Counted from the stretch's first letter, positions 32,785 to 42,230 are shown. The stretch is DNA of 51,734 nucleotides from an uncultured Bacteroidales bacterium (GCA_947303055.1 CAMYXV010000004.1:1-51734), one strand, 5' to 3'. Notes: a model not told the origin generated them from the letters alone. Program-made: numbers and translations.

Positions 32785-33801
32785 TTACAATAGATTTTTC
32801 GTCGACAACAACCCACAAGCAGCGTCGATATCCTGTCCGCGTGAGGCGCGGATGGTGGCGATGATGCCTTTTTCGTTCAGTGCATCGCGGAACCAGGTCA
32901 TGGTGGCGGCATCGGGGCTCTTCAGCGGGATGCCGGGCACAGCGTGATACCTTATTAAGTTAAAGCGGCAACGGGTGCTGCCCAACAGCCGTGCAATCTC
33001 TTTGATGTGGTCCTTGCTGTGGTTGAGGTCCTTGAAGATGATGTACTCGAACGAGAGGCGGCGTTGTCCGTGCCAGTCATGCTGCTTCACCGCGTGGATG
33101 ACTTCTTTGATGGGATAGCTCTTTTCAACGGGCATCAACTTGAGGCGCTCGTCGTGGAAGGGGCTGTGCATGCTGATGGCAAGGTTGCATTTCGACTCTT
33201 CGAGGAAGCGCTTGAGGTTGGGGATAAGGCCGCAAGTGGAGACAGTGATGCGCGTGGGGCTCCAACCTAATGCCCATTCCTGCGTGAGGATGTCGAGGCA
33301 GCGCATCAGGTTGTCGTAGTTGGCCAAAGGCTCGCCCATGCCCATGAAGACGATGTTGGTCAGTGTGTCGAACTCGGGCAGGCTCAGGATTTGGTTCATG
33401 ATTTCGGCCACGGAGAGGTTCTTCTGGAAGCCTTGTTTGCCCGTGGCGCAGAAGAGGCAGTCCATTTGACAGCCCACCTGCGTTGAGACGCATAGCGTGG
33501 CACGTTCGCGGTCGGGGATGTAGGCCGCCTCGATGAAATGCTCACCAGCAGTGAAGAGGTATTTCTTCGTGCCATCGGTCGACACTTGCTCCTTGACGGG
33601 GGCCTTCAGTCCAGTCTCGTATTGCTCTGACAACAAAGCCCTTGCGCTCTTGCTGAGGTTGGTCATGTCCTCGATGGAGGCGCAACGTTTCTGGTAAATC
33701 CAGTCCACAATCTGTTTGCCCGTGAACTTGGGCAGTTCCAGTTTCTCGACCACCTCTTGAATCTCGGCGGGGGTCTTGCCTAAAAGTATCATTTTTTCCA
33801 T
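32785..33801 (-). CDS. rlmN: 23S rRNA (adenine2503-C2)/tRNA A37 methyltransferase
   Basis: RlmN is a radical SAM enzyme that methylates C2 of A2503 in 23S rRNA and A37 in some tRNAs. The iron-sulfur motif C-x3-C-x2-C is visible in VGCQMDCLFCATGKQG. NIVFMGMGEPLANYDN and ITVSTCGLIPNLKRF are family signatures, and the C-terminal IRASRGQDIDAACGLL carries the catalytic Cys. From the ATG at 33801 (MEKMILLGKTPAEI) it has 338 residues, as expected. A longer frame to 33858 only adds non-family sequence. Confidence 0.96.
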   Translation of the reverse strand: MEKMILLGKTPAEIQEVVEKLELPKFTGKQIVDWIYQKRCASIEDMTNLSKSARALLSEQYETGLKAPVKEQVSTDGTKKYLFTAGEHFIEAAYIPDRERATLCVSTQVGCQMDCLFCATGKQGFQKNLSVAEIMNQILSLPEFDTLTNIVFMGMGEPLANYDNLMRCLDILTQEWALGWSPTRITVSTCGLIPNLKRFLEESKCNLAISMHSPFHDERLKLMPVEKSYPIKEVIHAVKQHDWHGQRRLSFEYIIFKDLNHSKDHIKEIARLLGSTRCRFNLIRYHAVPGIPLKSPDAATMTWFRDALNEKGIIATIRASRGQDIDAACGLLSTKNLL

Positions 33802-33866
33802 GCCGCAAAAATAAGGAAAAATGATGTGTTCTTGTTTGGACAAGGTCGCAAACACCAAAAATTGTG

Positions 33867-33874
33867 TACTTTTG
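33867..33874 (+). promoter_or_regulatory. -7 element of the L,D-transpeptidase gene
   Basis: TACTTTTG lies 20 nt before the ATG at 33895, matching TAnnTTTG. No well-placed -33 element is apparent. Confidence 0.5.
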
Positions 33875-33894
33875 CACCCATGTTTTGAAATACC

Positions 33895-34524
33895 ATGAAA
33901 AAAATGACCCTTATATTCAGTCTTTTGGCAGCGTTGTTCGCTATGCCTTCGTGCGATACCACCCCTTCAGATAAGGTAGTCGAAAAACAAGAACCCATCG
34001 TGGAAATGACCCCAATGGACACCATCGATGTGATTCCTGCCGATACGGCGACTTTTTATTCTGATGTCGTTGACAAAAAGAATTGCTTTATCCTTATTTC
34101 CAAGCCCGAATACCGACTTTATGTGTGCGAAGTGGTGGATGGCGACACCCTTAAGCGCATGCATTATCCTGTTTGCGTAGGCAAGAATAAAGGCCAAAAG
34201 CAGAAGAAAGGCGACATGAAGACACCCGAATGCACGGCTGAGAATCCGTTTAGCATCACCGAGATTGTGGATGCTTCCAAATGGACACATGACTTCGGCG
34301 ACGGTCGCGGCTCGATTCTGTCCTACGGTCATTGGTTCATGCGTCTGAAGACGCCGGGCCATTCGGGCATCGGCATCCACGGCAGCACCAATAACGAAAG
34401 CTCGGTGCCAGGTCGCGGCAGTGAAGGCTGCATCCGCCTCCGCGACGACGACTTGATTCAACTCAAGGAGAACTATGCCTTTGTGGGGATGCGGGTGGTG
34501 ATTCTCGCTGACGAATTAGAATAA
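33895..34524 (+). CDS. L,D-transpeptidase (YkuD domain) lipoprotein
   Basis: The 209-residue protein has a lipoprotein signal peptide with lipobox AMPSC (Cys20), a short polar linker and a YkuD domain. The catalytic region is GIGIHGSTNN...GRGSEGCIRLRDDD, which includes the conserved His, Ser-x-Gly-Cys and Arg. Such enzymes make 3-3 cross-links in peptidoglycan or attach proteins to it. The lipid anchor would place it at the inner face of the outer membrane or on the periplasmic side. The gene is monocistronic, with the Ig-like lipoprotein gene converging from the right. Confidence 0.92.
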   Translation: MKKMTLIFSLLAALFAMPSCDTTPSDKVVEKQEPIVEMTPMDTIDVIPADTATFYSDVVDKKNCFILISKPEYRLYVCEVVDGDTLKRMHYPVCVGKNKGQKQKKGDMKTPECTAENPFSITEIVDASKWTHDFGDGRGSILSYGHWFMRLKTPGHSGIGIHGSTNNESSVPGRGSEGCIRLRDDDLIQLKENYAFVGMRVVILADELE

Positions 34525-34544
34525 GCCTTTGGTATTCTAGAAAG

Positions 34545-36383
34545 CTACTTTTGATTCAGGTCCCAAACGTCTTCAAGGTCGATGTCCCATCCGGCTTTGA
34601 TTTCGAGCGCGTCTTTGTATTCAAGGACAGTCTCTGGCAAGGAGTGGCGATGGTAGTTGCCCGTGCTCCATTTGCCGTTGCCGTCGGCATCGAGGATGGC
34701 GCGGAGCTTGTATTTGGCCGGCATGAGGTATTCGAACATTACCTCTTCTTTTTTGCTGATAAGCTGCGTTTTAAGCACTTTTCCGCTCTCGTCTGTAAGT
34801 TGCACCACGACTTGCTTCATGCCTTCGGGCGGGACGATGGTGATGTAGATGTTGCCGTATTCATCGTCCTTAAGCACATGAAAATCAGTTTTGATGACGT
34901 CGTTTGTGCGACCACGGATGCCCCAAAAAACCGAGTCTGGAATCTCGAAGCTATAGCTTGAATCGGCAGAAAAAGGTGTGGTCAGGCGATATTTCATGCC
35001 TTGCTCGTCAATGGGTTCGAAGGCGAGTTTGCCGTAATACACTGTTGTGTCTCGTTTGAAGACGGCCGAGTCGCGCATCTGGTATTCAACAATGGGTTCA
35101 GAGAACTTCAAAATCAGGTCATTGCCAGGAATTAAGCCGCCGCGACCAAGCAGGTTGTTGCTGACTTTCAGCTTTTCAACCTCGTGTTTCCGTCTTCTGT
35201 TGCCACCAGGCTCCTTGAATTTCAGGCTGTAGCGCGACGAGTCATTAATCAAGGTATCATATTTTACCTGCACCCAAAGGCTGTCTTTGACATTAGGTGT
35301 GAAGTGCCACCAAACCGTGTCGTAATCAGCAGAATGCATGGTCACGAGGTTGAAGGTGTCAGGCAGCATTTCGTGGGTCATGATAACGGCTTCCTTGGCG
35401 GGATGGCGGAACACGAAGCGTAAAAGACCTTCTTCCACCAGTTTTTTCTCCAAAAGCACCTGTGTGGAGTCGACTTCGGTAAACATATAAAGCGTGAGAT
35501 TCAAGGCGTTTTGGTCATACACTTTCGTTGTTTTCGTCTCGAAAACGACCGAATCCATACTATTTACAAGCGTATCCAACTGATTTGGAAGTGTATCCAT
35601 GGCAAGTGTATCCACCTGCATCGCCAAGCTGTCTATCGCAGTAGTATCTAAAGGTTGAGGCTTTGGGGGCGTCCATGGATACGAGGCTGGTACTAAGGTG
35701 TCTAAAAATGCCACTTCCTCATTAGGCTGGTCGAAATAAAGGTTGGAGTTCACATCTTTTAAGGCAAAAACAAGGTATTTCTTGTCGGCCAACCCATTAA
35801 GACTGAACTTGCCTTCCTTGTCGGTCTTGGTGATATAGTTGGGCTTGGTAGTTAAAGGAAGCGAATCCAGGTTGTCGCGGTCGGCGGCATACAAGGAGAC
35901 ATAGGCATCTTCGACAGGTTTCTTGCTTTCGGCGTTGAGCACTTTACCCGCAATGCTCAGTGTGTCAATGACATCGCCAGTCGAAAAGCTAAAGACATAG
36001 TCCTTAAACAGATTGCCTTCATGCAGGTCCTTGATGGATGAGCCGAAATTGATGGTGTAGGTGGTGTTTGAAGCCAAGTCTTCCTTGAACTTGATAACCA
36101 CGGTCTTGTTCTTCAACTTGATGTCGGGCTTTTCATTCAAAGGTGGCGAAATCAGCACGTTTTGATTGGCGTTTTCAAGGGTGATGTATTCGTCGAAAGT
36201 GATTTCAATCTTCTTCCCGATGAAATTGGTGCTGCGATTCTCGGGCAGAGTTTCAACCACCACAGGAGGCCGCTCATCCTTCGGTCCGCCAGTGGGTGCC
36301 ACCGCATTGGCGCAACGCTGGGCTAAGAAGGCCGTCAACAACAGGCTAGTTGCAATGAAAATATGTTTCAGTCTCCGAATCAC
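34545..36383 (-). CDS. Ig-like (Big_5) domain lipoprotein
   Basis: The protein has 612 residues, with a signal peptide and lipobox LAQRC at about residue 24. Residues about 30-135 form a Big_5 Ig-like domain (PTGGPKDERPPVVVETLPENRS ... EITFDEYITLENANQNVLISPP ... INFGSSIKDLHEGN), a form common in Bacteroidota envelope lipoproteins. Residues 145-240 look like a carboxypeptidase-regulatory-type beta-sandwich (GKVLNAESKKPVEDAYVSLYA, DKEGKFSLNGL). The remainder is beta-rich with a Thr/Asp/Leu-repeat stretch around 245-280. The specific function is not known. It reads toward the L,D-transpeptidase and diverges from aspS. Confidence 0.82.
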   Translation of the reverse strand: MIRRLKHIFIATSLLLTAFLAQRCANAVAPTGGPKDERPPVVVETLPENRSTNFIGKKIEITFDEYITLENANQNVLISPPLNEKPDIKLKNKTVVIKFKEDLASNTTYTINFGSSIKDLHEGNLFKDYVFSFSTGDVIDTLSIAGKVLNAESKKPVEDAYVSLYAADRDNLDSLPLTTKPNYITKTDKEGKFSLNGLADKKYLVFALKDVNSNLYFDQPNEEVAFLDTLVPASYPWTPPKPQPLDTTAIDSLAMQVDTLAMDTLPNQLDTLVNSMDSVVFETKTTKVYDQNALNLTLYMFTEVDSTQVLLEKKLVEEGLLRFVFRHPAKEAVIMTHEMLPDTFNLVTMHSADYDTVWWHFTPNVKDSLWVQVKYDTLINDSSRYSLKFKEPGGNRRRKHEVEKLKVSNNLLGRGGLIPGNDLILKFSEPIVEYQMRDSAVFKRDTTVYYGKLAFEPIDEQGMKYRLTTPFSADSSYSFEIPDSVFWGIRGRTNDVIKTDFHVLKDDEYGNIYITIVPPEGMKQVVVQLTDESGKVLKTQLISKKEEVMFEYLMPAKYKLRAILDADGNGKWSTGNYHRHSLPETVLEYKDALEIKAGWDIDLEDVWDLNQK

Positions 36384-36438
36384 GGCTGCAAAAATAATAA
36401 AATCTGACCTACTTGCGTATCAGTCTAAAATGAATTAG

Positions 36439-36446
36439 TATCTTTG
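36439..36446 (+). promoter_or_regulatory. -7 element upstream of aspS
   Basis: TATCTTTG matches the Bacteroidota -7 consensus. A TTG at 36413-36415 is 23 nt away, slightly too far. The leader to the ATG at 36519 would be about 65 nt. Confidence 0.5.
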
Positions 36447-36518
36447 CAAGTTTTAATCTTCAATTGACTAACGTCGAATCTTTGATTTCTTGAATCTTAA
36501 ATCTTAAATCCGAAAAAT

Positions 36519-38273
36519 ATGTACAGAACGCATACTTGTGGCGAACTTCGTTTTGCCGATTGTGGCAAGGAAGTGACATTGGCAGGCTGGGTGCAGCGCG
36601 TGCGCGACAAAGGCTCCCTCGTGTGGATCGACCTCCGCGACCGCTATGGCATCACCCAACTTTTCTTGGATGGCAACAGCGATCCTAAACTCATCGAACA
36701 GGCTCGTAGCTTCGGCCGCGAATTCGTGATTCAGGCCAAAGGCATCGTCATCGAACGCGAATCGAAGAACCCGAACATGCTGACGGGTGACATCGAGCTG
36801 AAAGTGAATGCCTTTACCCTGCTCAACGGCAGTAAAGTTCCGCCCTTTACCATTGAAGACGTCAGCGACGGCGGCGACGACCTTCGCATGAAATATCGTT
36901 ACCTGGATATTCGCCGTAACCCCGTGCGCAAGAACCTCGAACTGCGTCACCGCATGGCGATGCTGGTGCGCAATTACCTGAGCAACCTCAACTTCCTCGA
37001 AATCGAGACCCCGATGCTCATCAAGAGCACGCCAGAGGGTGCCCGCGACTTCGTGGTGCCGAGCCGCATGAATCCTGGTGAGTTTTACGCCCTGCCGCAA
37101 AGCCCGCAGCAGTACAAGCAACTGCTGATGGTGGCTGGCATGGACCGCTACTTCCAGATTGTGCGCTGCTTCCGTGATGAGGACCTCCGCGCCGACCGTC
37201 AGCCTGAGTTCACGCAAATCGACTGTGAGATGTCGTTTGTGGAGCAGGAGGACGTGTTGAATACCTTCGAGGGCTTGGCCAAGCATCTCTTCAAGGAGAT
37301 GAAGGGCCTCGAATTTGGCCAATTCCCGCGCATGACCTGGCACGACGCCATGAAATACTACGGCTCCGACAAACCCGACATCCGCTTCGGGATGAAGTTC
37401 GTGGAACTCAACGACGTGGTGAAAGGCAAGGGCTTCGGCCTCTTCGACAACGCTGATTTGGTTGTCGGCATCAATGCCGAGGGCTGTTCAGAATACACCC
37501 GCAAGCAACTCGATAGCCTTACCGAGTTCGTGAAGCGTCCGCAAGTGGGTGCCGGTGGTATGGTCTACATCAAATACAACACCGATGGAACGTTCAAGTC
37601 GTCCGTCGATAAGTTCTACACGCCCGAAGACCTGAAGGTCATCGCCGACAAGTTCGGTGCCAAGCCTGGCGACCTGATGCTCATCCTCTGTGGCGAGGCC
37701 ATGAAGACCCGCGTGCAGCTCAACGCTCTGCGTTTGGAGATGGGCAATCAACTGGGCCTGCGCAACCCCGATGTGTATGCGCCGTTGTGGGTCATCGATT
37801 TCCCGCTGCTCGAATGGGATGAGGAGACGCAACGCTACTATGCCATGCACCATCCCTTCACCGCACCGAAGCCTGAAGATGAGGCCTTGCTTGATGACCC
37901 GAACAAGTGGGGCGACATCCGCGCCAACGCCTATGACATCGTGATGAATGGTGTGGAGGTCGGTGGTGGCTCCATCCGTATCCACGACCGCACCTTGCAG
38001 AATAAGATGTTCCATACCCTCGGCTTCACTGACGAGAAGGCACAGGAGCAGTTTGGCTTCCTGATGGGTGCCTTCGAGTATGGTGCACCGCCTCACGCTG
38101 GTCTGGCCTTCGGCTTCGACCGCCTCTGCTCGCTTTTCGGTGGCGCCGACAGCATCCGCGACTTCATTGCCTTCCCGAAGAACAACGCTGGCCGCGATGT
38201 GATGAGCGGTTCGCCCGCGCCGATTGCCCAAGAGCAACTGGATGAATTGCAGATTGCGTTGAATTTGAAATGA
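36519..38273 (+). CDS. aspS: aspartyl-tRNA synthetase, bacterial type
   Basis: AspS attaches aspartate to tRNA-Asp. The 584-residue enzyme has the N-terminal OB-fold ([26 protein letters not shown]). Class II motif 2 ([26 protein letters not shown]) follows, then a bacterial GAD insertion (about 290-410) and motif 3 ([29 protein letters not shown]). The end [15 protein letters not shown] is typical of the discriminating bacterial form. The gene has its own -7 element and is followed by a composite palindromic repeat. Confidence 0.97.
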   Translation: MYRTHTCGELRFADCGKEVTLAGWVQRVRDKGSLVWIDLRDRYGITQLFLDGNSDPKLIEQARSFGREFVIQAKGIVIERESKNPNMLTGDIELKVNAFTLLNGSKVPPFTIEDVSDGGDDLRMKYRYLDIRRNPVRKNLELRHRMAMLVRNYLSNLNFLEIETPMLIKSTPEGARDFVVPSRMNPGEFYALPQSPQQYKQLLMVAGMDRYFQIVRCFRDEDLRADRQPEFTQIDCEMSFVEQEDVLNTFEGLAKHLFKEMKGLEFGQFPRMTWHDAMKYYGSDKPDIRFGMKFVELNDVVKGKGFGLFDNADLVVGINAEGCSEYTRKQLDSLTEFVKRPQVGAGGMVYIKYNTDGTFKSSVDKFYTPEDLKVIADKFGAKPGDLMLILCGEAMKTRVQLNALRLEMGNQLGLRNPDVYAPLWVIDFPLLEWDEETQRYYAMHHPFTAPKPEDEALLDDPNKWGDIRANAYDIVMNGVEVGGGSIRIHDRTLQNKMFHTLGFTDEKAQEQFGFLMGAFEYGAPPHAGLAFGFDRLCSLFGGADSIRDFIAFPKNNAGRDVMSGSPAPIAQEQLDELQIALNLK

Positions 38274-38282
38274 TAATAAAGT

Positions 38283-38362
38283 AGGGCTGTCAAATATGGC
38301 AGCCCTACAACTCTCGTTGCGGCGGATTTGCAATCTGTCGCTATTGAACTCGGGGATTTGAA
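38283..38362. repeat. Composite element with three consecutive hairpins after aspS
   Basis: Three dyads follow each other. The first is GTAGGGCTGTCA with TGGCAGCCCTAC (38284-38311, one mismatch). The second is an imperfect GCGGCGGATT/AATCTGTCGC dyad (about 38319-38341). The third is GGGATTT-G-AAATCCC (about 38353-38367). The arrangement resembles composite palindromic repeats that I recall from other Bacteroidales genomes. It may also terminate aspS. Confidence 0.65.
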
Positions 38363-38400
38363 ATCCCATCAAAACATTCCATTTTTTCGGAAATTAATAG

Positions 38401-38408
38401 TACTTTTG
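38401..38408 (+). promoter_or_regulatory. -7 element of the toxin-antitoxin operon
   Basis: TACTTTTG matches TAnnTTTG, 25 nt before the antitoxin ATG at 38434. YoeB-type operons are usually autorepressed at this site; no clear operator dyad is visible. Confidence 0.5.
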
Positions 38409-38433
38409 CGAAACCAATACAAAATAATTCGCT

Positions 38434-38643
38434 ATGGAAACAATGACCATACAGTTCGACAAGCATAATGCTGCATTACAGCAACTGATGCAACTGTTTG
38501 TCACTATGGGTGGGCAAATCATAGAGCAGAAGTCTGATGCTGAAGATTATGACCCAGAAATCGTTGCCAAGGTAAAACGTGGTCGCGAGGATTTCTTGAA
38601 AGGCAATTGTGTGACCATCAAGGCTGAGGAAGTATGGAACTGA
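38434..38643 (+). CDS. Antitoxin of a YoeB-type toxin-antitoxin pair
   Basis: The 69-residue protein starts METMTIQFDKHNAALQQLMQLF and ends with an acidic and mixed region (DPEIVAKVKRGREDFLKGNC). It overlaps the following toxin gene by 10 nt, the usual antitoxin-first order. The N-terminus is likely a short dimerisation/DNA-binding part and the C-terminus the toxin-neutralising tail. The family is not a clear YefM; assignment rests on size, order and overlap. Confidence 0.75.
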   Translation: METMTIQFDKHNAALQQLMQLFVTMGGQIIEQKSDAEDYDPEIVAKVKRGREDFLKGNCVTIKAEEVWN

Positions 38644-38906
38644 AATTCACTCCAGATGCACAAAAAGACCTTGAATGGTGGAAACAACATGGTGATGAAG
38701 CCTTGAAAAGAAAGATTCAAAGGCTGTTGTCAGAGATGGAAGAACACCCTCGTACTGGCACAGGCAAGCCTGAACTGCTATCGGGTGATTTGAGTGGGGT
38801 TTGGTCGAGGCGTATCAACAAGGAACATCGGATTCTATACGAAATACATGATAAAATTGTTGTCGTATTAATGCTTTCCATGCGATACCATTATTATAAG
38901 AAATAA
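38634..38906 (+). CDS. yoeB: Txe/YoeB family toxin, ribosome-dependent mRNA interferase
   Basis: The 90-residue protein begins MELKFTPDAQKDLEWW and ends LSMRYHYYKK, the Txe/YoeB signature. Residues equivalent to the E. coli catalytic set are present: Glu47, Arg66 and the His86-Tyr87 pair near the C-terminus. YoeB binds the ribosomal A site and cleaves mRNA. The antitoxin gene overlaps by 10 nt upstream. The module lies between aspS and phosphofructokinase, 16 nt ahead of the latter, so read-through into pfkA is possible. Confidence 0.92.
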   Translation: MELKFTPDAQKDLEWWKQHGDEALKRKIQRLLSEMEEHPRTGTGKPELLSGDLSGVWSRRINKEHRILYEIHDKIVVVLMLSMRYHYYKK

Positions 38907-38922
38907 AACAATACCTTTAAAT

Positions 38923-40017
38923 ATGAAAAGACTACTCGTTTTAACCGGTGGCGGCGACTGCCCAGGCCTCAACGCCGTAATTCGTGCCATCGTAAAGAGA
39001 GCCGCCCAAGAGAAAGATTGGGAAGTGCTCGGTAGCATACAAGCCTACAACGGCATCTTGTGGGAACCCACCGAGGTCGTCAGGCTGACACCCGAATCGG
39101 TGCGTGGCATCCACTTCCGTGGCGGCACCATCATCGAGACCACCAACAAGGGCGGCCCGTTCAGCTGGCCCATCAAGAACGCCGACGGCACTTGGACTAC
39201 CGTGGACCGCAGCGATGAGATGCTCCGCAAGCTGCAATATATGGGCATCGACGCGGTCATTAGTATCGGCGGTGACGGCTCACAGCGCATCTCGCAGAAG
39301 CTCTACGAGAAGGGCTTGAACATCATTGGCGTGCCCAAGACCATCGACAACGACCTCTCCTCGACGGAATGCACCTTCGGTTTCCAAACCGCAGTGCAGA
39401 TTGCCACTGAGGCCGTCGACAAGCTCGTTACCACAGCAGCATCGCACAACCGCGTCTTCGTCCTCGAAGTCATGGGGCGCGATGCGGGTTGGATTGCCTT
39501 GCATAGTGCCATCGCGGGTGGGGCAGAGGTATGCCTCTTGCCAGAGTTCCCGTATGACATCAACATCGTGAAGGAGCGCTTGGAACGTCGTTTCAACCAC
39601 GACCGCGGCTTTGCTGTTGTGGTGGCTTCGGAAGGTGCGCGTCCGAAGGATGGCCAACAGGTGTATGAAATCAGCACTGAAGTCGGCTACGAGAATAAGA
39701 AACTGGGTGGCATCGGTCGTCGTTTCATCGAGGAGATGAAGGCGGCAGGCTTTACTCACGACATGCGCGAGACCACACTCGGTCACTTGCAGCGCGGTGG
39801 TGTGCCGATTGCCTACGACCGTGTTTTGTCGGCTGAGTTCGGCGTGAAGGCTTTCGAGATGGTGCTCAACAAGCAGTTTGGTCAGATGGTAGCCTATCAT
39901 CATCCCGATTTGGTGGCCGTCTCGCTCAAAGAAGCTATCTCCAAGCCCAATCTCGTCACCATCGACAGCGACTTGGTGAACACAGCCAAAGGCTTGAATA
40001 TCTCGCTCGGTATATGA
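38923..40017 (+). CDS. pfkA: 6-phosphofructokinase
   Basis: The 364-residue enzyme phosphorylates fructose 6-phosphate to the 1,6-bisphosphate. VLTGGGDCPGLNAVIRAIV is the N-terminal nucleotide loop, SIGGDGSQRIS the GGDGS motif (ATP-type Gly), and PKTIDNDLSSTECTFGFQTA the substrate motif. The Lys in PKTIDND differs from the Gly of E. coli PfkA (PGTIDND) and is shared with PPi-type and mixed-group enzymes, so the phosphoryl donor is not certain. VMGRDAGWIAL and LGHLQRGGVP complete the fold. The next lipoprotein gene overlaps the stop by 4 nt. Confidence 0.93.
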   Translation: MKRLLVLTGGGDCPGLNAVIRAIVKRAAQEKDWEVLGSIQAYNGILWEPTEVVRLTPESVRGIHFRGGTIIETTNKGGPFSWPIKNADGTWTTVDRSDEMLRKLQYMGIDAVISIGGDGSQRISQKLYEKGLNIIGVPKTIDNDLSSTECTFGFQTAVQIATEAVDKLVTTAASHNRVFVLEVMGRDAGWIALHSAIAGGAEVCLLPEFPYDINIVKERLERRFNHDRGFAVVVASEGARPKDGQQVYEISTEVGYENKKLGGIGRRFIEEMKAAGFTHDMRETTLGHLQRGGVPIAYDRVLSAEFGVKAFEMVLNKQFGQMVAYHHPDLVAVSLKEAISKPNLVTIDSDLVNTAKGLNISLGI

Positions 40018-40640
40018 GGCGAGCCTTATATTTCATAGTTTTTCTATACGCTCTTGTCTCTTGCCAGAAGCCAGAAAACCCGCAAGGCGGTGAGCCACAT
40101 GTACCCAATCAACCCACATACAAGGTCGGTGATTATTTCAAAAACGACACTTTAGAAGGGGTGGTCTTTTATACTATCGGTGCTCATAACGGACTGATGG
40201 TCAGTCTTGAAGAAGTTGTTTTGCCTTGGTGTGACCTTGCCCATCTTGTTTGTGAGACGGGGGCTACCAACCCTTACGACGGCTGGAACAATACCAATAT
40301 CGTGACGGCCAATTACGACCTTAATAATTTCCCAGCGATTGACTGGAGTTATCAGAGAAACACTTGGAATCTCGTCCATTATCCTCATAAGCTCATTAAT
40401 CACAGGCAATGGTATGTGCCTTCGACCACGGAAATGCGTTATTTGCTGATGAATCAAGAGGTTGTGAATACCACTTTAGACAGTTTAGGGTGTCCGACTT
40501 TGGAGGACAAGATCTACTGGTCAAGTACCGAGACAGGCACACGTGGTGTGGCAGCTGTGCGCTTGCAAGATGACAAAATAGTCATCAGCGATGCGGTGAA
40601 GACGCTGGAGTATTATGTGAGGGCAATACGGGCGTATTGA
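40014..40640 (+). CDS. Small lipoprotein with DUF1566-like C-terminal fold
   Basis: The 208-residue protein has a signal peptide with lipobox LVSC (Cys17), a short Pro-rich linker and a domain starting YKVGDYFKNDTLEGVVFY. The C-terminal pattern WYVPSTTEMRYLL, then YWSSTE, then VRAIRAY is typical of DUF1566/Fibrobacter paralogous-type domains, which fold like C-type lectins. The start codon overlaps the phosphofructokinase stop (ATGA), so it is translationally coupled to a cytoplasmic glycolytic enzyme, an odd pairing. The function is unknown. Confidence 0.75.
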   Translation: MRRALYFIVFLYALVSCQKPENPQGGEPHVPNQPTYKVGDYFKNDTLEGVVFYTIGAHNGLMVSLEEVVLPWCDLAHLVCETGATNPYDGWNNTNIVTANYDLNNFPAIDWSYQRNTWNLVHYPHKLINHRQWYVPSTTEMRYLLMNQEVVNTTLDSLGCPTLEDKIYWSSTETGTRGVAAVRLQDDKIVISDAVKTLEYYVRAIRAY

Positions 40641-40641
40641 G

Positions 40642-42117
40642 CTATTTCTTCGCCACAGGGTCGCAGGTCAAGTCAATGCCCAATTTCTTGAAAATCTTTT
40701 GATCCACCTCGCTGAGCATCACCGTGCTATGCACTTGACAACCTTTGAGTTGCGGCAAATGTTCCAAGGCTTTCTTGCAGTTTTCGTCCCATAAGCTAAG
40801 CATCGAAAGGGCCACAAGCACTTCGTCGGTGTGCAAACGCGGATTGTTGCCATGCAACAAACTGACCTTTGTCTTCTGAATGGGCTCGATCATGGCTTGC
40901 GGGATGAGTTTCACCTCATGCGGAATGCCTGCAATATGTTTGGTAGCGTTCAGAATCAAGGCTGCGCTGGGACCGAGCAAAGCACTGGTATGTGCCGTGA
41001 TGATGGTGCCGTCTTCCAGTTCGATGGCGGCAGCAGCAGCACCTTCCTTCTCTTTCCGTTCTTTCGCGGCAATCGTAGTCTTGCGGTCAGCCGTGCTGAT
41101 TTTGGCTTGCTTCATCAGCAAGGCAATCTTATTCACCTCGTTTTCAGTGCCTTTACCGTTGGCCAAATTGCAGAGTGCAGCATAGTAACGACGGATGATT
41201 TCCTGCTTGGAGGCCTCGCAGCAAACCGCGTCATCGCTGAGGCAGTAGCCCACCATGTTGACACCCATATCGGTCGGGGACTTGTAGGGGTTCTCGCCGT
41301 AGATGCTCTCGAAGATGGCATTGAGCACAGGGAAAATCTCAATATCGCGGTTGTAATTGACTGCTGTCTTGCCGTAGGCTTCCAGATGGAACGGGTCAAT
41401 CATGTTCACGTCGCTGAGGTCGGCGGTGGCAGCTTCGTAGGCCACGTTGACAGGATGCTTCAGCGGCAGGTTCCACACAGGGAAGGTCTCAAATTTGGCA
41501 TAGCCCGCCTTGATGCCGCGCTTGTTCTCGTGATAGAGTTGGCTGAGGCAGACGGCCATCTTGCCGCTTCCCGGGCCTGGTGCTGTGACCACCACCAATG
41601 GGCGCGTGGTTTCCACATAGTCGTTGCGGCCAAAGCCTTCCTCCGAGTCGATGAGGGCAACGTTGTTGGGATAGCCTTCGATGATGCGATGGTAATACAC
41701 CTTGATGCCCATGCGTTCCAAGCGTTTGCGATAGGCATCGGTGCTGGCTTGGCCGTTGTAGTGCGTCACCACCACTGAACTCACCATGAAACCACGATTC
41801 ATGAACTCCTCGCGCAGGCGCAACACATCCACATCGTAAGTGATGCCCAAGTCGCCGCGCACCTTGTTCTTCTCAATGTCGACGGCACTGATAACAATAA
41901 TAATCTCTGCCACATCGATGAGTTGAGAGAGCATTTTCAGCTTACTATCAGGTTGGAAGCCAGGCAGCACGCGGCTGGCGTGGAAGTCGTCGAAGAGTTT
42001 ACCGCCGAATTCGAGATACAGTTTGTCGCCGAATTTTGCAATGCGGTCCTTGATGTGTTCCGACTGGATTTTGAGGTATTTTTCGTTGTCGAACCCGTAT
42101 TTTTTGGTGGTTTTCAT
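40642..42117 (-). CDS. DUF1846 family protein
   Basis: The 491-residue protein matches DUF1846 (UPF0371): GFDNEKYLKIQSEHIKDRI at the start, LYLEFGGKLFDDFHASRVLPG, and VVTAPGPGSGKMAVCLSQLYHE as a P-loop-like glycine-rich motif. LKHPVNVAYEAATADLSDVNMIDPFH and NYNRDIEIFPVL are also present. Structures of the family suggest a nucleotide-binding fold, but the reaction is not established. It lies downstream of glyA in the same direction, separated by a likely glyA terminator, and converges with the plus-strand lipoprotein gene, 1 nt apart. Confidence 0.9.
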   Translation of the reverse strand: MKTTKKYGFDNEKYLKIQSEHIKDRIAKFGDKLYLEFGGKLFDDFHASRVLPGFQPDSKLKMLSQLIDVAEIIIVISAVDIEKNKVRGDLGITYDVDVLRLREEFMNRGFMVSSVVVTHYNGQASTDAYRKRLERMGIKVYYHRIIEGYPNNVALIDSEEGFGRNDYVETTRPLVVVTAPGPGSGKMAVCLSQLYHENKRGIKAGYAKFETFPVWNLPLKHPVNVAYEAATADLSDVNMIDPFHLEAYGKTAVNYNRDIEIFPVLNAIFESIYGENPYKSPTDMGVNMVGYCLSDDAVCCEASKQEIIRRYYAALCNLANGKGTENEVNKIALLMKQAKISTADRKTTIAAKERKEKEGAAAAAIELEDGTIITAHTSALLGPSAALILNATKHIAGIPHEVKLIPQAMIEPIQKTKVSLLHGNNPRLHTDEVLVALSMLSLWDENCKKALEHLPQLKGCQVHSTVMLSEVDQKIFKKLGIDLTCDPVAKK

Positions 42118-42195
42118 GATGGCTTAGAAATAAAAATACGGGATGCAAAGATAGAGGTTTTTCGGCAATCAAAAACTATTTTCTTTGTTTTGGGA

Positions 42196-42230
42196 CAAAA
42201 ATAATGGCCGCCCCGAATGGAGCGACCATT
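42196..42230 (-). terminator. Probable intrinsic terminator of glyA
   Basis: On the minus strand a hairpin AATGGTCGCTCC-ATTC-GGGGCGGCCATT (two mismatches, 42203-42230) is followed by ATTTTT, 21 nt after the glyA stop codon. Confidence 0.65.
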
